Assembly: GCF_049243985.1 (NCBI RefSeq)
Contig: NC_135382.1
Coordinates: forward strand, 21,866,990 to 21,930,989
DNA: 64,000 nt
Direction: 5' to 3'
From: Paroedura picta
Taxonomy: Eukaryota; Chordata; Lepidosauria; Squamata; Gekkonidae
This document shows positions 45,186-57,100 of the stretch, piece after piece. Each line of letters starts with the position of its first letter. Position 1 is the first letter of the stretch. The notes under the pieces were generated by a model. The model made no database searches. It was not told the DNA's origin and worked only from the letters and a program-made list of their open reading frames with translations. The position numbers were made by a program, and so were the translations under genes.

Positions 45186-46897
45186 ATTCTGTAAGCTTTA
45201 ATAGACTTAGAAGGTGCTACTCTGCTCCGGATTGTACAGCAAGCTCATCGAAATATATGAAACCTGGGGAGAGAGCTACCAGTATTCCTGTAGCATGATT
45301 ATTAAACCCCCCCCCCCTTATTTTTCTCTCCCTTGTGATCCCCAATGCCTCCTGGTGCACACCTTCCAAACCACCAAGCTTTAATGTTTGTGCAAGAAGC
45401 CTACCTGGCACAGGCCCAGTTTCAAAATTCCTCAGGTATCCCTGTTCTGAACCACCTTTCTTTTCTAGGACAAATGCAACAGGCTTGCTGTTTCATAGAA
45501 AACTATTTGCTTTTCCTGAGAAGTTGAATATGAAACTTGTGAAAAAAGACAGCCGGTTAATGAACACTGGCTACTCTGTGTCGCCTACACCCTTCAAAAC
45601 TTTCATTTATAAGATTTTTCCAGCTCCTGGAAGTCAGAGAGCCCTGATCTAGGGATATAAAAACATAATTTGGGTTGTGCTTGCCGCTGAAAATACGGGG
45701 TTTTGCTTTCCACCTAAGCAGAAGCTGCAGGAGGCTGAAAGTCTGGGCACAATTCGGGGAGAAAACAAACAGCCCGTTCTTGACAGCATAGTTTTTCACT
45801 CCAAGTGTGAACCTGGTTTGTCAACTTATTTTTCCATACATACTTACCATCATACGCATGCATGTCAGCTATCATGTTGGCCCCCAGTGCCCCAGGCAAG
45901 CTGCCGCCGTCATGCTCCAAGGATATGGGAAAAGGTGTTGGTGATGACATGGACACTAGCCAATAAGAGCTGTATCACTACCAGCTCTCCCGATACATTT
46001 TAAATTGCTGAAACCTTTCTCTCCTCCCACACACAATCTTGCTTCGAGACATTTAAATATACATGCGTGTGTTTTCAAAGCAGAGAGGAAAAAACACACA
46101 TTCTGCTTTGACCTCTTTTAAAATATTCTGTCTTGTCATCACTGACAATTTTCTGCTCCCCACCCCCACCCCCACTCCTTTAAACTGTGTCAAGCTTGGG
46201 AGACGAAGAGATAGACACTGTGGCTGCAGAAAAAGCAATTGATATGCCGGGAAATTCTGCCAAGAACACAGAAGACCCTTATGTGAACGAGCTACTTATT
46301 TTGCAAATGAACTCGGTGTTCAAACCTCACATACCCGCTTGGCAAAAACATCAAGGACAGATTCCTGGGGAACACATCCCCGGCCAAAGCTATTCTGGAA
46401 GGGGACTGGGACGGGCAGATCCCTCAGACATCCCTCAAGACTAGGCCAGCTTTGTGAAAAAGGTGGAGTAACTCATACAGATATGTTTGGTTCAGCGATC
46501 ACCCTTGACCATATCAAAACCAACCTCAGGCATGAGAAAAAAAACTGGTGGGCCCTGGAGTAAGGGACATCATGGGCCTTAGCCCCTCTTCCCCCCTCTT
46601 TCATCTGAACTCACCCAGGCCTGCTTAAGCCCACTTCTAGTTTTGAGGATGAAGCAGCCTCCTACAGCATTTCTGCAAGTCACTGGAGAAACCACACAAC
46701 ATCAGTACTTCCTAGACTGTGAAAGAGGAGCAATCTATTTCCAGGGGGCTGAAAAGTGTCCCGTCCCCCACCCCACAGTCCCTTTCTGGTCATGGAAATG
46801 GCACAAGAGTGGAGGCTGAAAGCCCTCCACCATGTGTGTCACTATCCAAATCTGATACTGGTTGGCAGGAACAGAGGAGAACTTGCAACTTGCATCT
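45186..46897. other. No recognised gene
   Basis: Several open frames of 60-108 codons (for example 46187-46444 plus) match nothing I know. Confidence 0.35.
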
Positions 46898-47206
46898 GAG
46901 GCTCACATTTAAAGGTAAAGGTAAAGGTATCCCCTGTGCAAGCACTGAGTCATGTCTGACCCTTGGGGTGACGCCCTCTAGCGTTTTCTTGCCAGACTCA
47001 ATACGGGGTGGTTTGCCATTCCCTTCCCCAGTCATTACCGTTTTACCCCCCAGCAAGCTGGGTACTCCTTTTACCGACCTCGGAAGGATGGAAGGCTGAG
47101 TCAACCTTGAGCAAGCAGCTGGGATCGAACTCCCAGCCTCATGGTCAGAGCTTCAGACAGCATGTTGGCTGCCTTACCACCCTGCGCCACAAGAGGCTCA
47201 CATTTA
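46898..47206 (-). mobile_element. SINE family C, full length, with 14-bp target duplication
   Basis: The SINE (46912-47192) lies between exact copies of GAGGCTCACATTTA (46898-46911 and 47193-47206). Because the SINE head itself reads GAGCCTCTTG, part of that match could be shared with the element. Confidence 0.85.
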
Positions 47207-48505
47207 CACATTACTAAGTCCTTCTGGGTAATTCTGCCCTTCCTCACAGGACAGTTGTAAGGATTACTCCATGTAATTCACACATTACAGAATATACAAG
47301 TCGTCCCTGGAGGTCCCCTCCCTGCGTAACAATCAAGGTCCATCTGCAGTGTCCGAAATCCTCCTGTTCACCGAGGAACAGCAGAAGGACTTTGTATCAC
47401 ACGTGTGATGGAAGTGTTGTGTCTCCCAGAGGCTCTATTCTATTTGCAACCACAGCAAGCAGGGAGACGTAGCTCTCTGTCTCACACACACACACCCTGG
47501 TGCAGCTTTTGCATCTTCAAGCTGCCCCATGGAGAGAATTTGGGCTCCAGTTTGAGTTACAGTTGTAGTTCACAAAAACATTGGAGAAATCAAACTGTCC
47601 ATGTTAGTAATCAACGGCAGACACTTTCCCAGTTGTTGCTGGCCCCCTCCATCTCCACCCAAGCATGGAAGCAGTCCTGCAAGTGACAAGCTGTGCTGGC
47701 AAAGTATATTGCCCTGAGACCAGAGAGTTAAATTCATATTACTAACATCACATTACAGTCACATTGTCCCAAATAAAATAAATTAAAAAGAAGAGAGGAT
47801 TGCAAGGAATGTGGATATAAGAGTTGAACGAGGTTAGCATGCAGAGTGAGATTAAAAACCTATGTCCATGTTGAGTCCAGACTATGACACTGAGAACAGA
47901 AAAGTCAGCCAGGGACTTCCCTACTGATAGCTCAGTCCTTCACCCTTGCATGACACCACCTCTGCACAGACCCATCCCTGTCTGTGTGGAAGATCCCAGA
48001 GGAAACAAATAACCATGCAGATTTAGATCCCGTCCTGGAAAGTGCCTATTTACTCTGTGCTTCTCTAGCTCCTTATAATTTTGCAGGATATTTCTGGTCG
48101 GGTGTTTCCCAGGGACACAGTTTGGCATTCTAGCTGCGGTTTCTCCCCAACCAGAGGGACGGAAGGGAGAGGAGGCCTTCAATGCACCAACGCACATTCC
48201 ACAGGACGGTGCCGAGCGGGTTGCAGCCAGGCTCTGACCCTGCAAGTTGTGCACTCTTTCTGCTTTCTGGGACAGTCCACCCTTAGGAGGCAGCACATTT
48301 CCACAGGCTCTTCATTGTATGTTTGATGCAATTTTTCTACTCCTAACCCCTGTTTCAAGCCTCCAATGGGGGGAGGGCAAGCCATACGTTACTAAGTCCG
48401 TGTGATGGACCTGTGGATTGTCCACAGAGCTATGCCTTTGGAGGTCCATGCTGGGAACTGAATTTCCAGACAAAGAGAAAGGCTAATTTGGATGGACACA
48501 GCTGC
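47207..48505. other. No recognised gene
   Basis: Nothing is placed. A short (CA)n occurs at 47482. Confidence 0.35.
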
Positions 48506-48510
48506 ATGCA

Positions 48511-48560
48511 AGGGGTTGCTAACCTCCCAGTGGAGCCTGAAGTTCTCCTGAACTTGTTAC
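48511..48560 (+). mobile_element. MITE family D fragment
   Basis: Only GGGGTTGCTAACCTCCCAGT and TCTCCTGAACTT remain. Confidence 0.5.
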
Positions 48561-48590
48561 ATCAGTAGTCGGACTCAGTATCTTAAATAA

Positions 48591-48675
48591 GGGGCCATGG
48601 CTAAGTGGCAGAGGGCATCTGCCTTGCAGGTAGCACATGCCAGGTTCGGTCTCTGGCATCTCCAGTTTAAAAGAC
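48591..48675 (+). mobile_element. SINE family E, 5' part
   Basis: GGGGCCATGGCTAAGTGGCA and box B AGGTTCGGTCTCTGGC. It is truncated where SINE B begins. Confidence 0.65.
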
Positions 48676-48677
48676 CA

Positions 48678-48956
48678 GGAGCCAACTTGGTGCAGTGGCT
48701 AAGAGCAGCAGCCTCTCAGCTGGTCAGCTGGGTTTCATTCCGCTCTCTTCCACATGCAGCCAGCTCGGTGACCATGGGCTGATCACAGTCTTGCTAGAGC
48801 AGCTCTCACAGAGCAGTTCTCTCAGAGCTCTCTCTGCCCCACCTTCCTCACAGGGCGTCTGCTGTGGGGAGGGGAAGGGAAGGAGACTGTCCGCCGCTTG
48901 GAGACTCCTTCGGGCAGTGAAAAGCGGAATACAAAAAGCAGCTCTCCTGCGTCTTC
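48678..48956 (+). mobile_element. SINE family B
   Basis: GAGCCAACTTGGTGCAGTGG to GCAGCTCTCCTGCGTCTTC. It borders the CpG-rich block. Confidence 0.8.
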
Positions 48957-49167
48957 AAACAACTGGAGAACGGCTGCCAGTCAGAGTCGGCAATGCCGGG
49001 CGCTCCTGACAGACCGCATCATCCGGCTGGGGAGAAAGAAGTTTCATGCATTCCTTAGGGGGGGGGGGGAGAGAGAACAGGCCGTCCTGCAAAGAGCCCC
49101 CCCCCCCCATCCGCTCTTGGCATCTGCCAGGCACGTGGCCGGCTCTGGAAGCGGCTTTTGCGCCCAG

Positions 49168-49281
49168 CTGCCTGCCTGCCTGCCTGCCTGTGCCAAGGCG
49201 AGCCTTTCCTGCCCGTGGCCGCCCCGCGCTCGCTCCGCCTCGGCCGGGGGAAGGGGAGGGAGCGCAGGCAGGCAGGCAGGC
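49168..49281. repeat. (CCTG)n and (CAGG)n inverted microsatellite pair
   Basis: About five CCTG units at 49168-49190 and four GGCA units at 49264-49281 are complementary, 74 bp apart. A transcript crossing both could form a stem of about 17 bp. Confidence 0.85.
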
Positions 49282-49420
49282 TGACGGACGGACGGCTCTG
49301 TCGCTCTCCCGCCGGCCTGCCCTTTCCCCCGGCCACAGAGAGGCTGCCCGCCGAGCCGGAGGAGCCCCTCGCCAGCCAGGTCGGTGCGCGCGGATTCTGC
49401 CCGGCGGAGCGCGGCTGCAA

Positions 49421-49455
49421 CCCCCACCCCCTCCACCCCCCTCCACCCCCCGCCG
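49421..49455 (-). promoter_or_regulatory. Potential G-quadruplex tract
   Basis: The minus strand holds five G-runs of four to six separated by one to three bases (plus strand CCCCCACCCCCTCCACCCCC onward). This pattern satisfies common G4 rules. Confidence 0.6.
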
Positions 49456-49601
49456 CACGCTCGATCCCCGCCTGCTTCCAGGGGTCCCTCCCAGCCCCCT
49501 TCCCCGAGCGAGAGACCGAGCAGCGCGAAGGGGAAGACGGCCCAGACGAGCCTCCGGCCGGAGAGCTGCCCGGGGATAAGCCCTCGGCAATACCCTCGAA
49601 T

Positions 49602-49808
49602 TAGGGCTGCCAAGTCCCGGCCGGGGCCTCGCTGGGGGAAGGGTGGGACATCCAGGCTGGGAGATTCCTGGAGCCCGGGGAGGACGAGGACCTCTACAGT
49701 GCCAGAGAGTTCACCCTCTTCCAAACATTCATTCGCTCCAGGGGAACCGATCTGGATCCTCTGCAGGTAAGCTGTGATCCCAGGCCTGCCTGGAGGGTGG
49801 CATCCCTA
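49602..49808 (-). mobile_element. MITE family D at the CpG-block border
   Basis: TAGGGCTGCCAAGTCCCGGC to GGAGGGTGGCATCCCTA. It contains CTGCAGGTAAGC, a consensus-like splice donor (GT at 49768), but that match is common in this family. Confidence 0.65.
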
Positions 49809-50552
49809 CTTGGAGTTGGGGTGGGGGCAGCAGAACCCAAAGAGAGATCAAGGTGAGTTTCAAAGGTGTCACTGGGATTCTGGTGTCACTCTGGTGCTTT
49901 TCTGGGCTGCAGCCAGAAGTGGTTTCTTCCTTCCTTGGAAATGTGGAAATGAGAACTTTCAGCACCCCTCTCTTACTCCCTGGGGGCGGCTGCACTTGTT
50001 ATAGAACATTGTTTTGGGCTTGCAGCAGGACTGACAACTTTTCAAGCTTCTCCTGTCACTGTCACTTTATAACATCAGGGTGAGCTTTGGACAAAAGCGG
50101 GCAATTGTGCCCATCTCCACCCCTGAAAAAATGCACCTAGTGCTTTCGGCACATCCAGCTGCCACTAAGGTGCAGGAGAAAGGGGTGGCCATTCATTTCC
50201 AGACCGGTTGCCGATAGGGTGTGGAGGACAGATTCCCAACAGGTCTCTCACAAGCCACCTGTAGCTCTCTGGCTACTGCAGAGAGACCCTCTCTGCAGCC
50301 CTCAAAAGACCCAGGAAAAGATCACAAAGGCATCTGTTCCCCGGGGGTTGATTTTATTGCATACGATTTCCCCCCTGCCCCCTCTGCTGCTTAGCCGCAA
50401 ACTTCATTTCTGGGGCTTTTCCTAGCTCAGATTCTGTTTCTAGGGCAGAACGAAATTTGATAATACGCTGGGCTGGTGTGTGGGTGTGTGTGTGAATTCA
50501 GGATATTTTAGCAGAAGTAACTAATGTAAGCCTCCAGCAGCTGCACAGATTC
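49809..50552. other. No recognised exon
   Basis: Sequence between the CpG block and FBLN7 coding exon 1. A short (GT)n lies near 50477 and nothing else is placed. Confidence 0.35.
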
Positions 50553-50673
50553 ATTCTGCACATGCTCCGGAATGCCCTTTCAAGGTGCTGTAGAGGCAGA
50601 CTTTTCGGTTTTGCACAGGAAATCCCAGCTTCAAAAACACATTGAAAGCGCATTGCCCAATGTGTGTGGAATG
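50553..50673. mobile_element. Short MITE, relative of 45077 and 18666
   Basis: ATTCTGCACATGCTCCGGAA at the left and CCCAATGTGTGTGGAAT at the right are inverse, with CTTTCAAGGTGC inside. Confidence 0.55.
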
Positions 50674-50861
50674 TCACACAGTGTTAACTTGAGGTCTTTC
50701 CGCTCATATATTTAATTTTATTTGTGAAGGGTTTTGTTTTGTTAGCCACCTTGGATGTTCTGGAAACGGATTAAGTAAATAAATGGGTTTTAAAAGCCCA
50801 ATCAATTATGCAGAAGTAGCACTTATTTTAAAAAAGGCTGGCTGTCCCAGGTGTGGCTGGA

Positions 50862-51013
50862 CCGTATGGCAGGGGTAGTCCACCTGTGGTCCTCCAGATG
50901 TCCATGGACTACAATTCCCATGAGCCCCTGCCAACAAACACTGGCAGGGGCTCATGGGAATTGTAGTCCATGGACATCTGGAGGACCACAGGTGGACTAC
51001 TCCTGCCGTATGG
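50862..51013. mobile_element. Palindromic hAT-like MITE, copy 5, next to FBLN7 exon 1
   Basis: The 136-bp palindrome (50870-51005) has an exact duplication, CCGTATGG, at 50862-50869 and 51006-51013. It ends 66 bp before the exon acceptor at 51070-51071, so it would lie in the branch-point-proximal part of an intron or in the promoter. Confidence 0.9.
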
Positions 51014-51071
51014 GATGAGGGAGACCTTCTTGCTGCCGTGGCCTTTAATTTTTTCTTTCTTTCCTAAGCAG

Positions 51072-51131
51072 AGCCGCCCGAGGAAAGTTGGGTGGAGAAA
51101 CCAATCCCCATCTTCCTGCCCAGGACACAAA
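51072..51131 (+). other. FBLN7: FBLN7 5' UTR part of coding exon 1 (predicted)
   Basis: A strong acceptor (TTTTTTCTTTCTTTCCTAAG then CAG, AG at 51070-51071) precedes 60 untranslated bases ahead of the ATG. This suggests that an upstream untranslated exon is spliced here. Confidence 0.5.
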
Positions 51132-51197
51132 ATGTTCCCTAAAGTGCTGGCCCTGCTGGCCCTGGGCATCCTACACCTGCCCTGGAGCAGCACTCAG
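51132..51197 (+). CDS. FBLN7: FBLN7 coding exon 1: signal peptide
   Basis: 22 codons (MFPKVLALLALGILHLPWSS then TQ) form a hydrophobic signal peptide. The donor CAG|GTAAGA is near consensus, phase 0. The next residues, GCLSKQQ, match mammalian NCLSKQQ right after the signal. Confidence 0.93.
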
Positions 51198-54100
51198 GTA
51201 AGACAGGAGAGTTGGGCTGACCAAGCCTGAAATGCAGGGGGGAGGATCCATCATGGGGGTCTTCAGGTCAAAGGATGGAGCCTGGTGAAAGGGGGCGGAG
51301 TCTAACAGGTGGGAGAGAAGACGCCAGAGGGTTAAGTCAATCAGGGCTCCTACCATACTGGTTTATACTGCCTAAGATTATCAGAGAAATAAGGATGTAC
51401 CTATCTCACCTTTCAGCTGGGGTTGCCAGGTCCAGCTTGGGAAATACCTGGACTTTTTTTTTTTGAGGGGGGGAGTGGAACTGGCAGAGAGTGGGTTTTG
51501 GGAAGAAAAGGAACTTCAGTGGGATATGCTATAGGGCCCACCTTCCAAAATGGTCTTTTTCCCAGGTGAACTGATCCCTATTTCTTGGAGATCAGCTGCA
51601 ATCCGGGTAAGCTTGCCCATTACCTCCTGGAGGTTGGCAACCCTAACGATAACACTGTCAGGCTAGCGGAGATTCAAACAGGGAAGCCTGTTTGCCCAGA
51701 GAATCAGGATTTGTTGACCTTACTGCTAAATATAGGTTCTAAACTATATAATATGTGAACTATCACATGGATATTCCATGAAATTAAGGGTGATATGAGG
51801 GGTTACCAACCTGCAGGTGGTGACTGGAGATCTCCTGGTATTCTCCAGAGTCCAGTTACCCTGGAGAAAATGGTTGCTCTGGAAGGTGGATATTATGCCA
51901 TTATACCCCAAGTCCCCCAAAACCCAACCTCTGAGGCTCCACCCCCCCCCCCCCCAGATCTCCAGCCTAGATCTGTTATTCTCACTATGTTATATTGTAT
52001 TAATGGAGTATTTTAGGGTATTTTATTGTATTTTACTGATCTTGTAAACCGCTGCAAGACATTTGAGAGTGGCGGTATATAAATATAAACATAAATAGAT
52101 AAAATAATCCTACCTGTATGTTGTCTACTGACACAATGGACAGGGGCATAGAGGAGGCAAGAGAGACCCCGACTACATCTATCATCCTTCAAACTTAGCT
52201 CTTCTTTTGTGGGGATTCAGATTTCACCATGACCGTGGTCAAGAGTGGTGCTTCCCATATTTAACCGTGGCAGCCAGCCAAGAGCCCATCACCCCTACTC
52301 ATCAGTTCACACCTAACAAGCCAAAGTGCTTCATAGGGGTGCTGTTTGAGAGGGGGAGGGAAATAATACACATTTACAAAAAGTTCATCTAATCCACAGG
52401 CCGGCAGGCTGTAAGGACTATGCTAAGGCCGATGCAGATAACTGTCAAAGGGGGGGAATGTTTTGTTTGTTTAAACATGGCTTTTATTTGCAACTGATTC
52501 ATATGATTTGTGACTGATTTAGTTGCCCATTTAAGCAACTGCTTGCTGTGCAGAGCAGCAAGGACAGGAGGGGCAATGAAACTCCATTAAGCAGTGTAAA
52601 AAGGCACCGCCACGAAGGAACTCAGGGAAGCAGCCTGCCAAACTGGTATGAACAGGCCCCCAACTAGATTATCTGTCCCCTGCCAAAATAATTGGCTCCA
52701 TTTGGGACTGGTGAACAGGGTATAAACCAAATCAGCATGTATTTGAGCACTCCAACTGAAGAGCATGCACATCTAGTGTCCCTGGGGGGGGAAATGGATT
52801 TTGTCTTCCGTCTTTGAGAGTCATTTGCACTTATTTCTCTTGCCTTTTTTCTCTTCTCCCCTCCTGGAGGGCTGCTTGAGTAAGCAGCAAGTGGCCAACA
52901 CTGTGAGGCAGATGCAGAAGCTGCTGTCCTCTCACGAGGCTGCCCAGCTGCAGAACATGCGCAACCTGAAGAAGCAGCTGACTATTCTGCAAGGCAATAT
53001 CCAGAAGCAGGTGGCCAATCACAATGGTAAGACGGCTGGTAGCCAGAGGACACCTGTGCAAAGAGGCCCCCAGGTTAATTCACACTTCAAACACAGACAA
53101 ATTCCTCTCAACGCTTTCTGTCTTCCTTGGAGTCCAACTGGAACGACCTCCAGATTTTATTTCATTTTCAAAAGGGTTTTTCCTCAGTGGCTAGGACTGC
53201 ATTTAAGGCCCGCCAAAAGCAAGCCTCAGTTAATGTCTTGAAGCATCTTTTGAAGGCTTCCTTGAAGGCTGGGTCCTCAGGAGAAGGTGAGAGAGAAGGT
53301 TTTGCTTTGCTGCCTAATAGATGTGTCTAGAGATTGTGAAGCTTTTAAACATCTCGTGACATTAACTGAGATGGAGGCTTTTGGCTGGTCCTTTGGGACA
53401 CTGTGCTTGAAAATAATGGAACCATTCACTCCAGTTTGCCCCTGTGGTCAAAACAAAATCAGCTTTTTAATGTTGTTTCCAAGATCACAAAATGCATTTT
53501 TAGAAGAAAATAAAAAAGAAGCACAATTTTTAAAGGAGGGAAAACTTGGCATTTTGAAAATCCAGACTGGGTAGGCTGGCACTATGTCTCTAGAAACAGC
53601 CACAGATCACGTCCTGAAAAACAAAAGAAGAAAATAGTAGAATGGGATGTTGACAGTCATGCATGGATTCTCTGTAAAAAACCAATTGAATGAATGGTGG
53701 CCGTTCCAAATTAAACATGGAGGCAATGCAAGAGAACATTGCTTCTCATCCAAAATACTTGCAAGGTGGCTGGTTCTTCCCCAGAGAGGCAGGGCCCTTT
53801 GAACATCAAGGTGGCTGGTTCATCCCCAGAGAGGCAAGGCCCTTTGAACATGCCAGGGAGATCCAAGAAATCTCTTCCTCCCTGCTTTTTCCACCCAAGA
53901 TTCCCAGTCTAATGGCACAGGCCATTGTAGTGTGAGCAACCCCTTAGGGAAAAAAACCCCATCATTTTTAATAAATATATATAAGTAGCCACTTCCAATT
54001 GTTAGTTAGGGTACCGGGATCCAAAAAAACTCACCTTTTTGTCTTGCTCACCCATCCTTTCTGCTGCTCTTCCACCACAGAAAGCTGCACTCTGCTGCCA

Positions 54101-57100
54101 GCACCCCTAAACGGCAGGAGGCTGGGCAAGAAAACCCTTGTGGGTCACGATGCGCACTTCCTGTGTGACCCTGGCTTCCTCCTGGTGGGATCTGAGACGC
54201 GGACGTGCCTGGAGAATGGCACATGGAGCGGACAGCAGCCTTTTTGCAAAAGTATGTGCTGTCAGCCTGTCTGGGAGACGTTTTGAGGTTCATGGCCAGC
54301 TGGGTGTGAGCAATCCGCCTCACAGCTTCCATTTCAACTTGCACGGAAGGCAGGCCTGCAAACCTCCTGGTTGACTGAAAAGGGGGGGGGTGTATAGGGG
54401 ATGGTTACTGTAAAAACTTGTAGCGGGAAGTATTGCTGCTTAAGGGGTCAAATTCTGAACCCTCAAAATGATTGGCCATTATATCTGATGGGATTCCCCA
54501 ATTCCAGCTTGGCGAGCCGGGTTTGATTCCCCGCTCCCCCACATGCAGCCAGCTGGGTGACCTTGGGCTCGCCACAGCACTGAGAAAGCTGTTCTGACGG
54601 AGCAGTGATATCAGGGCTCTCTCAGCCTCACCTACCTTACACGGCTCCTGTGTTGGGAGAGGAAAGGGAAGGAGATTGTAAGCCGCTTTGAGACTCCTTC
54701 AGGTGGAGAAAAGTGGCATATAAGAACCAACTCTTCTTCTTAAGTAATCTCAGGGCTCTCTCAGCCTCTACTTCACAAGGTGCCTGTTGTGGGGAGAGGA
54801 AAGGGAAGGAGACTGTAAGCTGCTTTGAGACTCTTTTGGGTAGAGAAAGGCAGCATAAAAGAGCCAACTCTTCTTCTTCTTCCCTTCCAACACAGGCATT
54901 CACAATTGCACCAGCAGCCCCTGTGCCAACGGTGGAACCTGCGTGGATGGCTCACCCCGCTACAGCTGCTTGTGTCCCAGTGGCTGGTCGGGCGCCACCT
55001 GCCAAGCTCCTGTTTATTCCTGTAAGTCTCAGGGATCTGAGATCCATTTGGGGATGGGGGTGGGGAAAGGGGCCGTCTCGTGCTGAGCTCCAGAGTAGCA
55101 AACTTCCCTTTAGTCTTGAAGAGAAACTCCAAATAAACCAAGGCAGCCTGAGATGTAGCTTTCCTTGCGGGGCTCTCTGACTTCAGCCCCGTCCTGCTCC
55201 TTCTGATGGAAGAACCTTCCGAGTTTCCGCACAAACAACAGAGCTTGGAATCGTCAGAGCTGCTGTCACTTGGGGAGTGAAAGAGGGACTAAAAGTGCTT
55301 TATTTCTTCTCCTGCCTGTCCTGTGCCAGATTCAGTGAAAGCTGATAACTTCCCAGCCACTAAAAAACACAAAACCAAAAATAATAGATCAAAACAAGAC
55401 TTTTGGGTGTGCTGCATTAGCTGAAACCATTTTGTTTTCTCCTGTTATGCCCAATGAGGGAAATTTCAGATGGATTGAAATCTGAAGTAACCAGACCGTT
55501 TTCCTTTCCCCGTCTTGGTTCCCACACTAATCTATGCATACGTTGCTACAGTTACCACTAGAAGTCCAAAGAGAATCAGATGCTCCTGCAACATTACTGT
55601 CCCTTATTCCATCTTCTCCAAAGAGACAATCTGTTTGACATCTTTTCTTCTAATGCACTCTGGGGCAAAGTTCCCATTTCTGGAAGGTCCACTGCACTTC
55701 AAAAAACAACCAGAAGAGATTCATTCACTCCCCACTTAAAAAAAAAAGGATTCTTAATAACTAGGCAACCAGATGTGCATTTCCAGATTAGCAGAATTGT
55801 CCCTATGACGGTGTTTACTTGCCCTGAGCTGTATTGGAAAAGCGGGCTAGAAAAATCCTTACTTACCCCATGAGTAATTGTGGGATACGCTGCCAGTGGA
55901 AATAGCAACAGCCACAAGCAGAGATGGCTTCAAAAAGGGGTTTGACAGATTCCTGGAGGAGAGAGCCCATTTGACAGCTACTAGCACTACTGAAGAAAGG
56001 GGACCAATACACCCAGAGGTAGTAAACTTGTGACTACCAGGCAATATCAGGGAGATACTTTGGCCTCTGCTCAGTCCGTTGGCCACTGTATGAATCAGGC
56101 TTCTGGACCACATGGATGCTGGCTTGATGCAGCAGGGCTTTTCTCATGTTCGTGTGAACGCAAAAGAGGGACTTCCCCCTGGTGTGGAGGCAACCTTAGC
56201 CTGGCAAGTTTTGTGACTGATGGCCTTGCTTGGAGAGGCAGTTTTATGTACTCTGAAACCAGGGGGTCAAACTAGAAACATGGCCAACAAAAGGAAGATA
56301 CTATTTCCAGGAAGTGCCGGAGGGGCGAAGGGTCAGTTCACCACGGTTACTTTTTGTCTGCAGATTGGGTGACGCTGAGTAACTCATCCTTTAGCCGCCA
56401 GCCACGTTGTGCTGACAACTCTTTGGGCTCACGCCAGTGCAGCTGTGACACAGGCTTCCAAATGCGGGCAGGGGGCATTTGCCAAGGTAAGAGGCAGTGG
56501 GAAGGAGGTTGTGTGACTGGTCACTGGGGAGGAGTTCAGGTGTCATTCTGGTGCCTTGGGACCTATCTGCTAATTTTCTGTGTTTGCACATTCCTGTTCC
56601 TGGGGGGGGGGGGGGCGGTGATTCCTTTTTTGTCCCCTCTAGTGGTTGATTTGATATTACACAGCGTATGTCCAGCATGGAAACTGCAGTTGAAGCCTGC
56701 AGGGAGATTTGTCAGCCATAAACTGGTGCTGAACTTACATAACTTATGTGGCTCACAGGCATGATGTTTACTGAGCCCTCTGTGGGATGGGCACCCTGTG
56801 AACTGAATTTATAAACAACAAATCCACAAATTCAGATGGCCATAGGGAAGAAATCAACGCTTTTATAATGTGTGTAAGCTCTGCTTGTGGCTCCCATGCA
56901 GTTTCATGGGCACCTGGCTCTGGCTTCGCCCCCACTTGCCTCGTCAGGCCAAGCAACTGGATCTAGACAGTGAACAGAGCTAGGAATCAGGCAAAGGAGG
57001 GGGCCGCTCCCATACCTGGATGCTTTGCCTCCTGTACAAGTGTAACTATCTTCAGTGGTGACTGGTCTCCTGCCTTGCTCATTGAGAATGTCTCCTGCTT

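Larger units (their letters stand above)
49040..49600 (+). promoter_or_regulatory. CpG-island-like block, candidate FBLN7 promoter
   Basis: The sequence changes sharply to high G+C with many CpGs (for example GCCGCCCCGCGCTCGCTCCG at 49219). It has GC boxes (GGGGAAGGGGAGGGAGCG), a C-rich 49421-49455 tract, and paired CTGCC/GGCAG microsatellites. It has no TATA box. It lies about 1.5-2 kb upstream of the first FBLN7 coding exon, which has its own splice acceptor, so an untranslated first exon here is plausible. The long open frames on both strands are due to base composition. No transcript evidence is available. Confidence 0.55.

Noticed and set aside
46187-46444. 85-codon open frame as a possible exon of an upstream neighbour such as TMEM87B
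   Set aside because: The peptide does not resemble TMEM87B or another protein I know, and no flanking splice sites stand out.
49044-49724. 226-codon minus-strand and several plus-strand open frames in the CpG block
   Set aside because: High G+C lowers stop frequency in all frames; the peptides are low-complexity (Arg, Pro, Gly, Ala) and overlap on both strands.
49750-49790. Splice donor CTGCAGGTAAGC as the end of an untranslated FBLN7 exon
   Set aside because: It lies within a family D MITE where such matches recur (for example CCGGGTAAGC at 51604), so it is not specific evidence.
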